Assembly (NCBI RefSeq): GCF_016756535.1
Contig: NZ_AP023247.1
Coordinates: 620,001 to 684,000, forward strand
DNA from: Mesorhizobium sp. 131-2-1
GTDB taxonomy: Bacteria > Pseudomonadota > Alphaproteobacteria > Rhizobiales > Rhizobiaceae
Direction of reading: 5' to 3'
Length of the DNA: 64,000 nucleotides
Shown piece by piece: positions 11,900 to 21,228 of this stretch (within the stretch, counting starts at the first letter, position 1; the number at the start of each line of letters is the position of its first letter). Position numbers and translations under genes: made by a program. The notes under the pieces were generated by a model. It worked only from the letters and a program-made list of their open reading frames with translations, made no database searches and was not told where the DNA came from.

Positions 11900-11901
11900 T
11901 C

Positions 11902-13122
11902 TCAGATCTCCATGCCCAGCATCGATGCCACCGTGTGCACGTCCTTGTCGCCGCGGCCCGACAGGTTGACGATGACGATCTGGTCCTTGTCCATGGCCGG
12001 CACGATCTTCATCGCATGCGCGATGGCGTGTGCCGATTCCAGCGCCGGGATAATGCCTTCGACGCGCGTCGTCAGCTGGAAGGCTTCCAGCGCCTCGTCG
12101 TCGAGGATCGGCACATATTCGACGCGGCCAGTATCGCGCAGCCAGGAATGCTCCGGCCCGACGCCCGGATAGTCGAGGCCGGCCGAGATCGAATGGCCGT
12201 CCATGATCTGGCCATCCGAATTTTGCAGAAGATAGGTGCGGTTGCCGTGCAGCACGCCGGGTGCGCCCGCGTTCATCGAGGCACAATGCTCGATACCATC
12301 GAGGCCGCGCCCGCCGGCTTCGATGCCGATGATGCGAACATCCTTGTCGTCGAGGAAAGGGTGGAACAGGCCGATGGCGTTCGAGCCGCCACCGACGGCG
12401 GCGATGATGGTGTCCGGCAGGCGGCCTTCCTGTTCGAGGATCTGCGCGCGGGCTTCCGAACCGATCACCGACTGGAAGTCGCGCACCAGTTCCGGGTAGG
12501 GATGCGGGCCGGCGGCGGTGCCGATCAGGTAATAGGTGTCCTCGACATTGGTCACCCAGTCACGCAGGGCCTCGTTCATGGCGTCCTTCAGCGTGCCGTG
12601 ACCGGCGGTGACCGGCCGCACTTCGGCGCCGAGCAGCTTCATGCGGAAGACGTTGGGGCTCTGGCGGGCGACGTCGGTGGCGCCCATGTAGACGACGCAC
12701 GGATAGCCGAAGCGGGCCGCAACCGTTGCGGAGGCAACGCCATGCTGGCCGGCACCGGTCTCGGCGATGATGCGCTTCTTGCCCATGCGCTTGGCCAGCA
12801 GGATCTGGCCGAGGCAATTGTTGATCTTGTGCGAGCCGGTGTGGTTCAGGTCCTCGCGCTTGAAATAGACCTTGGCGCCGCCGAGATGCTTCGTCAGGCC
12901 TTCGGCGAAATAGAGCTTCGACGGCCGCCCGGCATAGTGGGTCGAGAGGTTCTGCAGCTCCGCCTTGAAGTCCGGATCATTCTTGACCTCGTTCCAGTGC
13001 CGCTCGAGGTCGAGGATCAGCGGCATCAGCGTCTCGGCGACGAAGCGGCCGCCGAAGATGCCGAACATGCCCTGCTCGTCGGGTCCTGTGCGGAAGGAAT
13101 TGGGCATAGCCGGCTTGTTCAT
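11902..13122 (-). CDS. trpB: Tryptophan synthase beta subunit
   Basis: This 406-aa PLP enzyme condenses indole with L-serine. The PLP lysine lies in [10 protein letters not shown], and the phosphate-binding loop GGGSNAIG is present. The length is normal for TrpB1. It is preceded by trpF (26-bp gap) and followed immediately by trpA. Confidence 0.97.
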   Translation of the reverse strand: MNKPAMPNSFRTGPDEQGMFGIFGGRFVAETLMPLILDLERHWNEVKNDPDFKAELQNLSTHYAGRPSKLYFAEGLTKHLGGAKVYFKREDLNHTGSHKINNCLGQILLAKRMGKKRIIAETGAGQHGVASATVAARFGYPCVVYMGATDVARQSPNVFRMKLLGAEVRPVTAGHGTLKDAMNEALRDWVTNVEDTYYLIGTAAGPHPYPELVRDFQSVIGSEARAQILEQEGRLPDTIIAAVGGGSNAIGLFHPFLDDKDVRIIGIEAGGRGLDGIEHCASMNAGAPGVLHGNRTYLLQNSDGQIMDGHSISAGLDYPGVGPEHSWLRDTGRVEYVPILDDEALEAFQLTTRVEGIIPALESAHAIAHAMKIVPAMDKDQIVIVNLSGRGDKDVHTVASMLGMEI

Positions 13123-13148
13123 CGCCGATCTCCTGGTTCAAGAATTGC

Positions 13149-13808
13149 TCAGGCGGCGCGGTCGCCGCGCGCGGCCCTGACGGCCCGGAAAAACTGCTCG
13201 ATCAGCGCCGGATCCTTGACGCCCGGAGCACTTTCCACGCCCGACGAGATATCTATCCCGGGCGGATTGGCTGATCTCAGGGCATCGCCGATGTTGGCGG
13301 CGTTGAGCCCACCGGAAAGCATGTAATCGACGCCGGCGTCAAGGCCGGTCAGAATGCGCCAGTCGAAGGCGACGCCGTTGCCGCCTGGCAGTTGCGAGCC
13401 TTTCGGCGGCTTGGCGTCGAACAGGAAGCGGTCGGCGATGCCAAGGAACGGCTCGATCCGCCCGAGATCTGCGGCCTCGCTGATCGACAGCGCCTTCATG
13501 ACCGGCAGGCCGTAGCGGGCCTTGACCTCGGCAACCCGCTCGGGCGTTTCCGAGCCGTGCAGCTGCAGCATGTCAGGCTGCATCCTGGCGACGATCTCAT
13601 CAAGGAAAGCGTCGCTGGCGTCGACGGTGACAGCGACCGCCCTGGCCTTGCCGCGCGCCGCTTCGCGCAGACGCCCAGCTTCGGCTGGCTCTACGAAACG
13701 TGGGCTCTTGGCAAAGAAAATAAAACCGACATGGCTGGCGCCGCCGGCCAGCGCCGCGGCCATTGCCGCGTCAGTCTTCAACCCGCAGATCTTGATATCG
13801 AGCGCCAT
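13149..13808 (-). CDS. trpF: Phosphoribosylanthranilate isomerase
   Basis: This 219-aa TIM-barrel enzyme performs the Amadori isomerisation of phosphoribosylanthranilate to CdRP. The N-terminus KICGLKTDAAM holds the catalytic Cys, and LQLHGSETPE and the C-terminal ISSGVESAPGVKD phosphate-binding loop are typical. It is the first gene of the trpFBA-accD-folC run. The 125-bp gap to the divergent gene at 13934 must hold its promoter. Confidence 0.95.
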   Translation of the reverse strand: MALDIKICGLKTDAAMAAALAGGASHVGFIFFAKSPRFVEPAEAGRLREAARGKARAVAVTVDASDAFLDEIVARMQPDMLQLHGSETPERVAEVKARYGLPVMKALSISEAADLGRIEPFLGIADRFLFDAKPPKGSQLPGGNGVAFDWRILTGLDAGVDYMLSGGLNAANIGDALRSANPPGIDISSGVESAPGVKDPALIEQFFRAVRAARGDRAA

Positions 13809-13933
13809 GGCGCGGGGATTGGCACGAAACGGCCAAAGAGTCGAGAAAAAGCATGCTGTTGCCGCTAGGGCGGAACGCGCTACCTTTCAAACAGGGACAC
13901 AGTTTCTCTCAGGCAGGGCGGGAGCAGACAATC

Positions 13934-14152
13934 ATGGCCGACCAGACAGTTGCCGAACTCAGGCAGAAGATCGCACAGGCGCGCGAGGTGATCACGCTTC
14001 TGATGGACAAGGCCGCCTTCAACGGCGCCGAAGCGCACCGGGCGCTGGACTATTTCGGCAGCGATGCCTTCGACCGGAATTTTTTGCCGTGGCCGCAGCA
14101 TGGCGCCGAGGGGCTGCGACCGGAGGAGCTCAACGCGGCGAATGATGATTGA
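13934..14152 (+). CDS. Small conserved-looking hypothetical protein
   Basis: This 72-aa soluble protein begins MADQTVAELRQKIAQAREVI, an amphipathic helix, and continues with LDYFGSDAFDRNFLPWPQ. It has no signal peptide or membrane segment. AGGGCGGGAGCAG lies upstream of the ATG as a ribosome-binding region. It is divergent from trpF and convergent with the metallopeptidase gene (3-bp gap). I do not recognise the family and assign no function. Confidence 0.65.
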   Translation: MADQTVAELRQKIAQAREVITLLMDKAAFNGAEAHRALDYFGSDAFDRNFLPWPQHGAEGLRPEELNAANDD

Positions 14153-14155
14153 GCG

Positions 14156-14923
14156 TTAGTCGAACACGATCGCCTGCAGGGCGCCGCCGTTGCGCTTCAG
14201 CCAGTCCTTGCAGCGCTCGGTGTCGGGGCAGAGCTTTTCGCAGAGCTTCCAGAATTTCGGGCCGTGGTTCATCTCTTTCAGATGCGCCACCTCATGCGCG
14301 ACGAGGTAGTTTATCACCGGCGTCGGCGCCATCATGATGCGCCAGGAGAAGGACAGGTTGCCTTCCGAGGTGCAGGAGCCCCAGCGGCTGGACGTGTCCT
14401 TGAAGCGGATCGCCTTGGCGCGCTTGCCGAGCGCCTCGGTGTGTTTGACCACCAGCTTCTCGATCTCGCGCTTGGCCTCGCGCTTCAGATAGTCGGCGAT
14501 GCGGCGCGGCAGGTGCACGCGCTCGCCATGCACGATCAGCAGCGGGCCACGCTCGTCGCGCGAAATGGTGACGGTGCCGCGCTTGGAGGGGTCGTGGACG
14601 ATGCGGTGAGCCACGCCGCGCACCGGGATCTTGATGCCTGGTCTTACTTGAGGACGAGTCGGGACCTTGGCCAGCCGCTGCTCCAGCCAGTCCTGGTGAC
14701 GGTCGAGGAATTTTTCCACCTCACCGCGGCGCAGGCCTGGCGGCACGGTGATGCGCAGACCCTGGCCGCCGGAATCGATGCGCAGCGTCAGGCGTCGCGC
14801 CCTGTGGTTCTCGACGATCTTGAGCGGCAGCGTGCGGCCGGCGACGCTGTGCTCGCGCTCGACGACGGGGGCCGGCGGGGCCGACTTGGGCTTGGTCAGG
14901 TTGCGGAAGAAGCCGATGGTCAT
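14156..14923 (-). CDS. YgjP-like (DUF45) zinc metallopeptidase
   Basis: This 255-aa cytosolic protein of the YgjP/SprT-like gluzincin group carries the zinc motif HEVAHL with downstream NHGPKFW, and the family signature SSRWGSCTSEGNLSFSWR before it. Members resemble the protease module of type I restriction systems and of SprT, but cellular substrates are mostly unknown. Nothing nearby suggests a restriction system. The start ATG at 14923 follows a short intergenic region. Metalloprotease activity is inferred from the intact HEXXH. Confidence 0.85.
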   Translation of the reverse strand: MTIGFFRNLTKPKSAPPAPVVEREHSVAGRTLPLKIVENHRARRLTLRIDSGGQGLRITVPPGLRRGEVEKFLDRHQDWLEQRLAKVPTRPQVRPGIKIPVRGVAHRIVHDPSKRGTVTISRDERGPLLIVHGERVHLPRRIADYLKREAKREIEKLVVKHTEALGKRAKAIRFKDTSSRWGSCTSEGNLSFSWRIMMAPTPVINYLVAHEVAHLKEMNHGPKFWKLCEKLCPDTERCKDWLKRNGGALQAIVFD

Positions 14924-15043
14924 GGCTGGACGATACGCGATTCGAGGAAAACGGCCAGTGGAGCGAACTCAAAAAGAGAACAAAAAAGAAACGGCGCCGC
15001 TCGCGCGACGCCGTTTTGTCGTACCAAGACCTGTCGCGCGGCC

Positions 15044-15523
15044 TCAGTCGTCAAGCAGGTTCGAGCCCTTGCGCTTGGGGTTCGCCGGGGTTGCCGGCTT
15101 GCCGGTCGTCGTCGGGGCGGTCGACTTGTTGCGGTTGGCCATGAAACGATCGAACTCGTCCTGGTCCTTGGCGCGGCGCAGTTCGCGGGCGTAGTCGTCG
15201 AACTCGGTCAGCATCTCGTCGAGCTTGCGGCGTTCCTCGGCGAGGCGCTCGAGCTCCTTCTCGCGCCAGTCGTCGAAAGCGACGTTGCCGGTGCGGGCGG
15301 AGCCATGGCCCCAGCGCGCGGCCTTGTCGGAACCGCGGCGGCAGCCGGCGAAGATGCCGTCGGTGGCGCGGTTCACGTCACGCTTGAACCCGTCGAGCCG
15401 GTCGCCCCAGATGATGTAGGCGAGCATGGCGAAGCCGAGCGGCCAGAACACCATGAAGCCGATCACCATCAACGCGATGGTCGCCGGCGTCCAGGCCGGA
15501 CGGATCAATGCAGTTGTGTTCAT
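15044..15523 (-). CDS. DUF2852-type membrane-anchored protein
   Basis: This 159-aa protein has one strong N-terminal membrane segment (about residues 15-40, IALMVIGFMVFWPLGFAML), a basic linker, and a charged coiled-coil-like helix (EKELERLAEERRKLDEMLTE). It matches my recollection of the rhizobial DUF2852 family; no reaction is known. ATG 15523 is chosen over an upstream in-frame start because it places the hydrophobic segment near the N-terminus. It lies between the metallopeptidase and the BenE-type transporter, all on the minus strand. Confidence 0.75.
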   Translation of the reverse strand: MNTTALIRPAWTPATIALMVIGFMVFWPLGFAMLAYIIWGDRLDGFKRDVNRATDGIFAGCRRGSDKAARWGHGSARTGNVAFDDWREKELERLAEERRKLDEMLTEFDDYARELRRAKDQDEFDRFMANRNKSTAPTTTGKPATPANPKRKGSNLLDD

Positions 15524-15598
15524 TTTCTCCCAGTCCTTCCGTTGGAGACAGCCAATTCCGGCTGCGTGGAATCGAAATGGGAAGGGCAAAACAGCGAT

Positions 15599-16783
15599 TC
15601 AAGACGAGCGGGCCCAAAACCGGACAAGCGGCTGAAATGATTGTCTCATTTTGAGTTCTTCGAGGAAAAGAACGACCATGCCGGCGACCAGGCCCCAGAA
15701 GGCCGCGCCGACGCCGAACAGCGTCAGCCCCGATGCGGTGACGGCGAAGGTGACGATGGCGGCCATGCGGTGGCCTTCGTCCTTGAGCGCGATCGACAGC
15801 GCGTTGGTCAGCGGCGCCATCAGCGCGAGGCCCGCCACCAGCACGATCAGGCTTTGCGGCAGCACGGCGAAGATCGCTACCAGCGAGGCGCCGAAGATAG
15901 CGAAGACAAAATAGGCCAGTGCGTAGAAAGGTCCGGTCTTCCAACGCTCGGCCGGGTCGGGATGAACGTCCGGTCCGGTGCAGATCGCCGCCGAAATGGC
16001 CGCCAGGTTGGAGGTGGCGCCGCCGAATGGCGCCGACAGCAGTGAAAAGAAGCCGGTGACGCCGATCAGCGGGCCGGGCTCGGGATGATAGCCGGCAGCT
16101 CTCAGCACGGCGAGGCCGGAGAGGTTCTGCGAAGCCATGGTGACGAGGTAGAGCGGCAGCGCGAGCCCGATGATGGCGCTCGCCGTGAACTGCGGCGCGA
16201 TCAGCGTCAGCGTCGACAGTTCCGGCACCGGCAGGCCGCCGACACGGCCGGTGAGGAAGGCGGCCAGCCCGCCGCCGATCAGCACCGCCAGCACCGACAG
16301 GGCCGGGTTGAACAGCCGGATGACGAAGAAGGCGGCGATCAGCGGCAGGATCAGCCAGGGGTCGCCGGGTATGGCCTTGAACGCATTGGTGGCGAAGCCG
16401 ACGAGGATGCCGGCCAGCATGCCGGAAGCAACGGAGGGCGGAATCCTGGCGATCAGCTGGGTCAGCGGCTTGAACAGGCCGGTGGCGATCAAAAGGATGG
16501 CCGTGACGATGAAGGCGCCGACCGCCTCGCCCACGGAAAAGCCGCTCGATGCCGCGACCAGCGCCAGGCCGGGCGTCGACCAGGCGGTGATGATCGGCAT
16601 CTTCGTGCGCCAGGACAGCCACAGGCACTCGATGGCCATCGCCAGGCAGATCGCGGTCACCCCGCTCGCGGTTTCGATCTGCGTGGCGCCAACCGCCTTG
16701 GCGGCGGCGATGACGACGGCCAGCGTGCCGCCGAAGCCGACAATCGCAGCGACGAAGGCGGATATCGGAATGGAGATGCGCAT
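15599..16783 (-). CDS. BenE-family (benzoate/H+ symporter-like) inner-membrane transporter
   Basis: This 394-aa polytopic protein is almost entirely hydrophobic, with about 11-12 membrane segments. It contains PIITAWSTPGLALVAAS and SAPFGGATSNLAAISAAICTG, recognisable as BenE/uracil-permease-fold motifs. BenE transports benzoate in Acinetobacter, but many homologues have no aromatic genes nearby and the substrate here is unproven. ATG 16783 is chosen; longer upstream frames overlap the hydrolase gene. The hydrolase stop lies two bases upstream, so the two are co-translated. Confidence 0.85.
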   Translation of the reverse strand: MRISIPISAFVAAIVGFGGTLAVVIAAAKAVGATQIETASGVTAICLAMAIECLWLSWRTKMPIITAWSTPGLALVAASSGFSVGEAVGAFIVTAILLIATGLFKPLTQLIARIPPSVASGMLAGILVGFATNAFKAIPGDPWLILPLIAAFFVIRLFNPALSVLAVLIGGGLAAFLTGRVGGLPVPELSTLTLIAPQFTASAIIGLALPLYLVTMASQNLSGLAVLRAAGYHPEPGPLIGVTGFFSLLSAPFGGATSNLAAISAAICTGPDVHPDPAERWKTGPFYALAYFVFAIFGASLVAIFAVLPQSLIVLVAGLALMAPLTNALSIALKDEGHRMAAIVTFAVTASGLTLFGVGAAFWGLVAGMVVLFLEELKMRQSFQPLVRFWARSS

Positions 16784-16785
16784 GC

Positions 16786-17556
16786 TCACAGGCCTCGCTG
16801 CACCATATCGCCTACCACCCGCACCAGCATGTCGAGATCCTGCGGCCGCGACAGGCGATGGTCGCCGTCGGGGATGAGCGAAAGCGTCACGTCGTCGGAC
16901 GGCAGAAGCGCCGCGAGCTTCAGCGCATGGCTGGACGGCACATCCGGATCGGCGAGGCCCTGCAGGATGTGCACCGGGCAATGGGTGTCGATCGGCCCGC
17001 CCATCACCAGGTTCTGCCTGCCGTCCTCGATGAGAGCGCGGGTGTAGATATAGGGCTCGGCCGAATAGTCCGACGGTTCGGCGAAGAACCCTTTTTCGGA
17101 CAGATCGCGTTTCTGCGCCTCGGTCAGCGCCGGCTCGATCAGCTCGGCGGTGAAATCCGGCGCCGGCGCCAGAAGCACCAGACCGGCGACGCTGGCGTCG
17201 CCCGCCTTGCGCAGCTCCCGCACCATGCGCAGCGCAATCCAGGCGCCCATCGAGGAGCCGACCAGAACCTGCTTGCCCTGCGTGAAGCGGCGGTAGACGG
17301 CGAGGCTCTGGGCCAGCCATGTCGAGATGGTGCCGTCGGCGAAGACGCCGCCGGATTCGCCATGGCCGGAATAGTCGTGGCGCAGGAAGGCCCGGCCCTC
17401 CTTTGCCGCCCATCCGGCCAGCGTCTCGGCCTTGGTGCCCAGCATGTCCGATTTGTAGCCGCCGAGCCAGACGATGCCGGGCGCAGCACCCTGCGCCTGC
17501 CTGACGGCGATGCTGGTTCCCTCGACATCCAGAAACACGGGAGCGTTGGCGGTCAT
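16786..17556 (-). CDS. Alpha/beta hydrolase
   Basis: This 256-aa cytosolic alpha/beta hydrolase has nucleophile elbow GSSMGAW, an oxyanion-region motif HDYSGHGESGG and the late His in PDGDHRLSRP, so the Ser-Asp-His triad looks intact. The ATG at 17556 starts MTANAPVFLDVEG; an alternative start at 17598 adds 14 charged residues. It ends two bases before the BenE-like transporter start. Related rhizobial proteins are annotated as palmitoyl thioesterase-like, but the substrate is unknown. Confidence 0.83.
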   Translation of the reverse strand: MTANAPVFLDVEGTSIAVRQAQGAAPGIVWLGGYKSDMLGTKAETLAGWAAKEGRAFLRHDYSGHGESGGVFADGTISTWLAQSLAVYRRFTQGKQVLVGSSMGAWIALRMVRELRKAGDASVAGLVLLAPAPDFTAELIEPALTEAQKRDLSEKGFFAEPSDYSAEPYIYTRALIEDGRQNLVMGGPIDTHCPVHILQGLADPDVPSSHALKLAALLPSDDVTLSLIPDGDHRLSRPQDLDMLVRVVGDMVQRGL

Positions 17557-17685
17557 GGCTGGCGGCTGGTCCTGTTCCTTACGCCGGTCTTTTGGCACGG
17601 CAGGGCGTTCGACGAAAAGTGCTCAGTAACTTTCTTTGCTTGGTGCAGGCGCGGGATCAGGTGATTTCTCGAGAAGCCTGTGCTA

Positions 17686-17714
17686 TTGACTTGCGCCGCG
17701 CGCTCACCACATTG
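17686..17714 (+). promoter_or_regulatory. Candidate infC promoter
   Basis: TTGACT at 17686-17691 is a good alphaproteobacterial -35 element in the 217-bp gap before infC. The hexamer 17 bases further (ACATTG, 17709-17714) is a weak -10, so the call rests mainly on the -35 match and position. Confidence 0.35.
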
Positions 17715-17773
17715 GCGCGTCCTGAATATCGAACTGAAAACCCTGAACGAAACGGCTCAAGGAGACCACGACC

Positions 17774-18310
17774 ATTCGCAGACCTTTCAAAGCAGCGGCG
17801 CCCACCAAGGATGGGCCGCGCTCCAATCGCGACATCCGGGTGCCCCGGGTCCAGCTTATCGACGCCGAAGGCCAGAACCGTGGCGAAGTTTCCATCAACG
17901 ACGCATTGCTGCTCGCCGAAGAGGCCGGGCTCGATCTCGTCGAGATATCGCCCAACGCACAGCCGCCCGTCGTAAAAATCCTCGATCTCGGCAAGCTGAA
18001 ATACGCCAACCAGAAGAAGGCGGCCGAGGCGCGCAAGAACCAGAAGGTCATCGAGATCAAGGAGATCAAGATGCGCCCGAACATCGACAGCCATGACTAC
18101 GAGACCAAGATGAAGGCGGTGCGCCGCTTCTTCGAGGAAGGCGACAAGGTCAAGCTGACGCTGCGCTTCCGCGGCCGCGAGATGGCGCATATGGAACTCG
18201 GCATGCAGCTTCTGAACAAGGTCCGCGAGGAAGTAGCGCCGATCGCCAAGGTCGAGGCGGAACCGAAGCTCGAAGGCCGCCAGATGATGATGGTGCTGGC
18301 GCCCCGCTGA
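17774..18310 (+). CDS. infC: Translation initiation factor IF-3 (AUU start)
   Basis: IF-3 binds the 30S subunit and enforces start-codon fidelity. Reading from ATT at 17774 gives 178 aa beginning [14 protein letters not shown] and continuing through [13 protein letters not shown], the expected IF-3 N-terminus. AAGGAGA (17758-17764) lies at good spacing before it. A GTG at 17840 would delete the conserved N-terminus. The AUU start is the family's well-known autoregulatory device. Interdomain linker and C-terminal domain ([17 protein letters not shown]) are intact. Confidence 0.95.
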   Translation: MRRPFKAAAPTKDGPRSNRDIRVPRVQLIDAEGQNRGEVSINDALLLAEEAGLDLVEISPNAQPPVVKILDLGKLKYANQKKAAEARKNQKVIEIKEIKMRPNIDSHDYETKMKAVRRFFEEGDKVKLTLRFRGREMAHMELGMQLLNKVREEVAPIAKVEAEPKLEGRQMMMVLAPR

Positions 18311-18448
18311 CCGGGGCGGGCACCTTCTGCCAGTCCGATCCGTGCCGCAAGACTGGCCAGGCCTTCGCTGCGATCACGGCTTCGAGAGACCAGAATTAAC
18401 CAGCCTTCACCGCAGCGTGCTCTAAAATCCGCCTGAATTGCGGAGCAG

Positions 18449-18481
18449 GGCGTCCCGACGATCGGCGGGGCGCCAGTTTTC
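18449..18481 (+). terminator. Candidate terminator downstream of infC
   Basis: A 9-bp stem (18449-18457 with 18466-18474, one G-T pair) with an 8-nt loop is followed by AGTTTTC. It sits 140 bases after infC and before the methyltransferase-like gene; the U-tract is short. Confidence 0.5.
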
Positions 18482-18519
18482 AATCCGATCGCCGGCAAAT
18501 CTCGACGATCGGATGCATC

Positions 18520-19170
18520 ATGGTCGATGACGTCAAATATCCTGACACCACCCATGCAAAATATGGGTTGGGCAACTACCAGCATATACGCAGAATGGTG
18601 ATTGCGGTGCTGATCGCGGTGCTGTTCGCGGCGCTGCTGTTCGGCCAGTCGACCTTTCCGCCCGATACCTGGGTGCATGAGTCGATCGAGATGATCGGTG
18701 TGCTGCTGATCTTCCTCGGCGTCGTCGGCCGCCTGTGGTCGACGCTCTATATCGGCGGACGCAAATCCTCCGAAGTGGTCACCGGCGGTCCCTATTCGAT
18801 CACCCGCAACCCGCTCTATGTGTTCTCGACGGTCGCCGCCGCCGGGGTCGGGGCGCAGATCGGCTCGTTCAGCGGGATTCTGCTCTTTGCGCTCCTGTGC
18901 GCAGGGGCTTTCCACATCGTCATCCTGCGCGAAGAGAAGTTCCTCAAGGAGGCGCTCGGCGCGCCCTACCAGGCCTATCTCGCGCGCGTTCCGCGCTTCT
19001 TTCCCAACCTCTCGCTCTACGATGAAGGCGATACCGGCAGCTTCAAGCCGCGCCTGCTGCTCACAACGCTGCTCGACGGGCTGGTGTTCCTGGTCGCCCT
19101 GCCGGCCTTCGAACTGATCGACGGCGCGCAGCAGTCGGGCGTGCTGCCGGTGCTTTTCCGCCTTCCCTGA
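18520..19170 (+). CDS. Isoprenylcysteine carboxyl methyltransferase (ICMT/PEMT-like) family membrane protein
   Basis: This 216-aa integral membrane protein has about five hydrophobic segments and the family signature GPYSITRNPLYVF with downstream REEKFLKEALGAPYQAYLARVPRF, which forms the SAM and lipid-substrate pocket in ICMT/PEMT-fold methyltransferases. Bacterial members methylate diverse lipids or small molecules, and the substrate here is unknown. It lies between infC and rpmI, two genes adjacent in many bacteria. Confidence 0.82.
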   Translation: MVDDVKYPDTTHAKYGLGNYQHIRRMVIAVLIAVLFAALLFGQSTFPPDTWVHESIEMIGVLLIFLGVVGRLWSTLYIGGRKSSEVVTGGPYSITRNPLYVFSTVAAAGVGAQIGSFSGILLFALLCAGAFHIVILREEKFLKEALGAPYQAYLARVPRFFPNLSLYDEGDTGSFKPRLLLTTLLDGLVFLVALPAFELIDGAQQSGVLPVLFRLP

Positions 19171-19242
19171 AGGACAGAGCGTCGCACGGCCTGAGGTGTT
19201 GCGCCCGGGCCCGCTTTGATCTATAGGACCGCCGTTCCCAGA

Positions 19243-19274
19243 AAACCGCCCGGCAGGGCATGCCGTGGCGGTTT
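19243..19274 (+). promoter_or_regulatory. Strong stem-loop in the rpmI leader
   Basis: AAACCGCC (19243-19250) pairs with GGCGGTTT (19267-19274), and inside it CGGCA (19251-19255) pairs with TGCCG (19261-19265). This is a long, slightly bulged hairpin 77 bases before rpmI. It could be a terminator-like attenuator or an L20-responsive leader. A possible promoter (TTGCGC 19199-19204, CTATAG 19221-19226) lies just upstream. Confidence 0.5.
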
Positions 19275-19350
19275 CATTTGCTTTTCGGGCTTTGGTCGGC
19301 CCGAAGCGAACAAGAAGCGCGATGGTGCGCCCACAATACGGAGTAGCAAA

Positions 19351-19554
19351 ATGCCCAAGATGAAGACCAAATCGGCCGCCAAGAAGCGGTTCAAAATTAC
19401 TGGTACGGGTAAAGTGCTGTCGGCTGCGGCCGGCAAGCGTCACGGCATGATCAAGCGGTCCAACAAGTTCATTCGCAATGCCCGCGGCACGATGGTTCTG
19501 GCTGAACCGGACGGCAAGAAGGTCATCAAGAATTTTCTGCCGAACGGCCTCTAA
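19351..19554 (+). CDS. rpmI: 50S ribosomal protein L35
   Basis: This 67-aa, very basic protein has the L35 signature [20 protein letters not shown] and ends [11 protein letters not shown]. It assembles into the large subunit. CGGAGTAGCAAA precedes the ATG as ribosome-binding site. rplT follows after 91 bases that contain one copy of the 44-bp repeat. Confidence 0.97.
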   Translation: MPKMKTKSAAKKRFKITGTGKVLSAAAGKRHGMIKRSNKFIRNARGTMVLAEPDGKKVIKNFLPNGL

Positions 19555-19583
19555 GGCATTCGGTCTGGACCCATTTGTTTTAC

Positions 19584-19627
19584 GCAATTCCGAACGGAAA
19601 ACCGCCAGGCACTTTTCCTGGAATTGC
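19584..19627 (+). repeat. 44-bp palindromic repeat, copy 1 (rpmI/rplT junction)
   Basis: GCAATTCC (19584-19591) and GGAATTGC (19620-19627) are perfect inverted ends around CGAACGGAAAACCGC and CACTTTTCCT. It ends 18 bases before the rplT ATG. Sister copies lie at 24086, 29548 and 52686, all in the same orientation and each just upstream of a start codon. Confidence 0.8.
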
Positions 19628-19645
19628 TTTTAAGGAGATCATGAC

Positions 19646-20047
19646 ATGGCACGCGTAAAGAGAGGCGTCACCGCTCACGCCAAGCACAAGAAGGTCCTAA
19701 AAGCCGCCAAGGGCTTTTACGGCCGCCGCAAGAACACCATTCGCATCGCCAAGCAGGCGGTGGAAAAGTCGCTGCAGTACGCCTATCGCGACCGCAAGAA
19801 CCGCAAGCGCTCGTTCCGCGCGCTGTGGATCCAGCGCATCAACGCCGCAACCCACGAGCACGGCCTGACCTATGGCCGCTTCATCGACGGCCTCAACAAG
19901 GCCGGCATCGAGATCGACCGCAAGGTCCTGTCGGACATGGCTATCCACGAGCCGCAGGCTTTCGCCGCGCTTGTAGCCAAGGCCAAGGTCGCGCTCGAAT
20001 ACCTCAAGAACACCACGCCGAACGCTTTTGAAAGCGCTGTAGCCTAA
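19646..20047 (+). CDS. rplT: 50S ribosomal protein L20
   Basis: This 133-aa protein begins [19 protein letters not shown] and contains the C-terminal RNA-binding domain [25 protein letters not shown]. It is an early assembly protein and in several bacteria represses its own operon by binding the leader mRNA. AAGGAGA (19632-19638) is the ribosome-binding site. An intrinsic terminator follows. Confidence 0.97.
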   Translation: MARVKRGVTAHAKHKKVLKAAKGFYGRRKNTIRIAKQAVEKSLQYAYRDRKNRKRSFRALWIQRINAATHEHGLTYGRFIDGLNKAGIEIDRKVLSDMAIHEPQAFAALVAKAKVALEYLKNTTPNAFESAVA

Positions 20048-20085
20048 CCAGCGCCTTCCCAAGCTTATTCGACACTTGATTTGGG

Positions 20086-20120
20086 AAACCCGCGCTGGCA
20101 GGGCTGGCGCGGGTTTTTCT
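20086..20120 (+). terminator. Intrinsic terminator or attenuator between rplT and pheS
   Basis: A 10-bp stem, AAACCCGCGC (20086-20095) with GCGCGGGTTT (20107-20116), has an 11-nt loop and runs into TTCTTT. It ends only about 25 bases before the pheS ATG, so it may modulate read-through into pheS. I see no Phe-rich leader peptide. Confidence 0.75.
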
Positions 20121-20142
20121 TTGGCTCAATCAGGTCTGGAAC

Positions 20143-21228
20143 ATGAGTGACATGGAAACTCTCGAAAATTCTCTGATGGCCGACATTGCGTCGGCCGCCG
20201 ACGAGCAGGCGATCGAGGCGGTGCGTGTCTCGGCGCTGGGCAAGAAGGGCTCGGTCTCCGAAATGCTGAAGACGCTTGGCGCGATGAGCGCCGAGGAGCG
20301 GCAGGTGAAGGGCCCGGCGATCAACGGGCTGAAAAACCGCGTCACCGAGGCGCTGACGGCGCGCAAGGCGGAACTGAAGGACGTGGCGATCGCCGTCCGG
20401 CTCGCCGCCGAGACGGTCGACGTGACGCTGCCGGTGCGCCAGTCGCCGGCCGAGCGCGGCCGCATCCATCCGATCAGCCAGGTCATCGACGAGATCGCGG
20501 CGATCTTCGGCGATCTCGGCTTCGCCATCGCCGAAGGTCCCGACGTCGAGACCGACTATTACAATTTCACCGCGCTGAACTTCCCCGAAGGCCATCCGGC
20601 GCGCGAGATGCACGACACCTTCTTCTTCCAGCCGGACGAGAAGGGCGAGCGCAAGCTGTTGCGCACGCACACCTCGCCGGTGCAGATCCGCACCATGGAG
20701 CGGCAGAAGCCGCCGATCCGCATCGTCATTCCCGGCAAGACCTACCGGCAGGATTCGGACGCCACGCACTCGCCGATGTTCCATCAGGTCGAGGGACTGG
20801 TGATCGACAAGACCGCCAATGTCGCCAACATGAAGTGGGTGCTGGAGGAGTTCTGCAAGGCCTTCTTCGAGGTGCCGAGCGTGAAGATGCGTTTCCGGCC
20901 GTCCTTCTTCCCGTTCACCGAGCCGAGCCTCGAGGTCGACATCCAGTGCGACCGCTCGCGGCCGGGCGAGGTGCGCTTCGGCGAAGGCTCCGACTGGATG
21001 GAGATCCTCGGCTGCGGCATGGTGCATCCCAACGTGCTGCGCCATGGTGGGCTCGATCCGGACGAATACCAGGGCTTTGCCTGGGGCATGGGCATCGACC
21101 GCATCGCCATGCTGAAATACGGCATGCCGGACCTGCGCGCCTTCTTCGACGCGGATGTGCGCTGGCTGTCGCATTACGGCTTCCGGCCGCTCGACCTGCC
21201 GACGCTGTTCGGAGGCCTCTCCGCATGA
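20143..21228 (+). CDS. pheS: Phenylalanine--tRNA ligase alpha subunit
   Basis: This 361-aa class II synthetase subunit has an N-terminal coiled-coil tRNA-binding region and the catalytic core. Motif 2 lies around [19 protein letters not shown], and motif 3 is [13 protein letters not shown]. It charges tRNA-Phe as an alpha2-beta2 enzyme with PheT. Its TGA overlaps the ATG of a GFA-family gene (ATGA at 21225-21228) instead of being followed by pheT. Confidence 0.97.
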   Translation: MSDMETLENSLMADIASAADEQAIEAVRVSALGKKGSVSEMLKTLGAMSAEERQVKGPAINGLKNRVTEALTARKAELKDVAIAVRLAAETVDVTLPVRQSPAERGRIHPISQVIDEIAAIFGDLGFAIAEGPDVETDYYNFTALNFPEGHPAREMHDTFFFQPDEKGERKLLRTHTSPVQIRTMERQKPPIRIVIPGKTYRQDSDATHSPMFHQVEGLVIDKTANVANMKWVLEEFCKAFFEVPSVKMRFRPSFFPFTEPSLEVDIQCDRSRPGEVRFGEGSDWMEILGCGMVHPNVLRHGGLDPDEYQGFAWGMGIDRIAMLKYGMPDLRAFFDADVRWLSHYGFRPLDLPTLFGGLSA

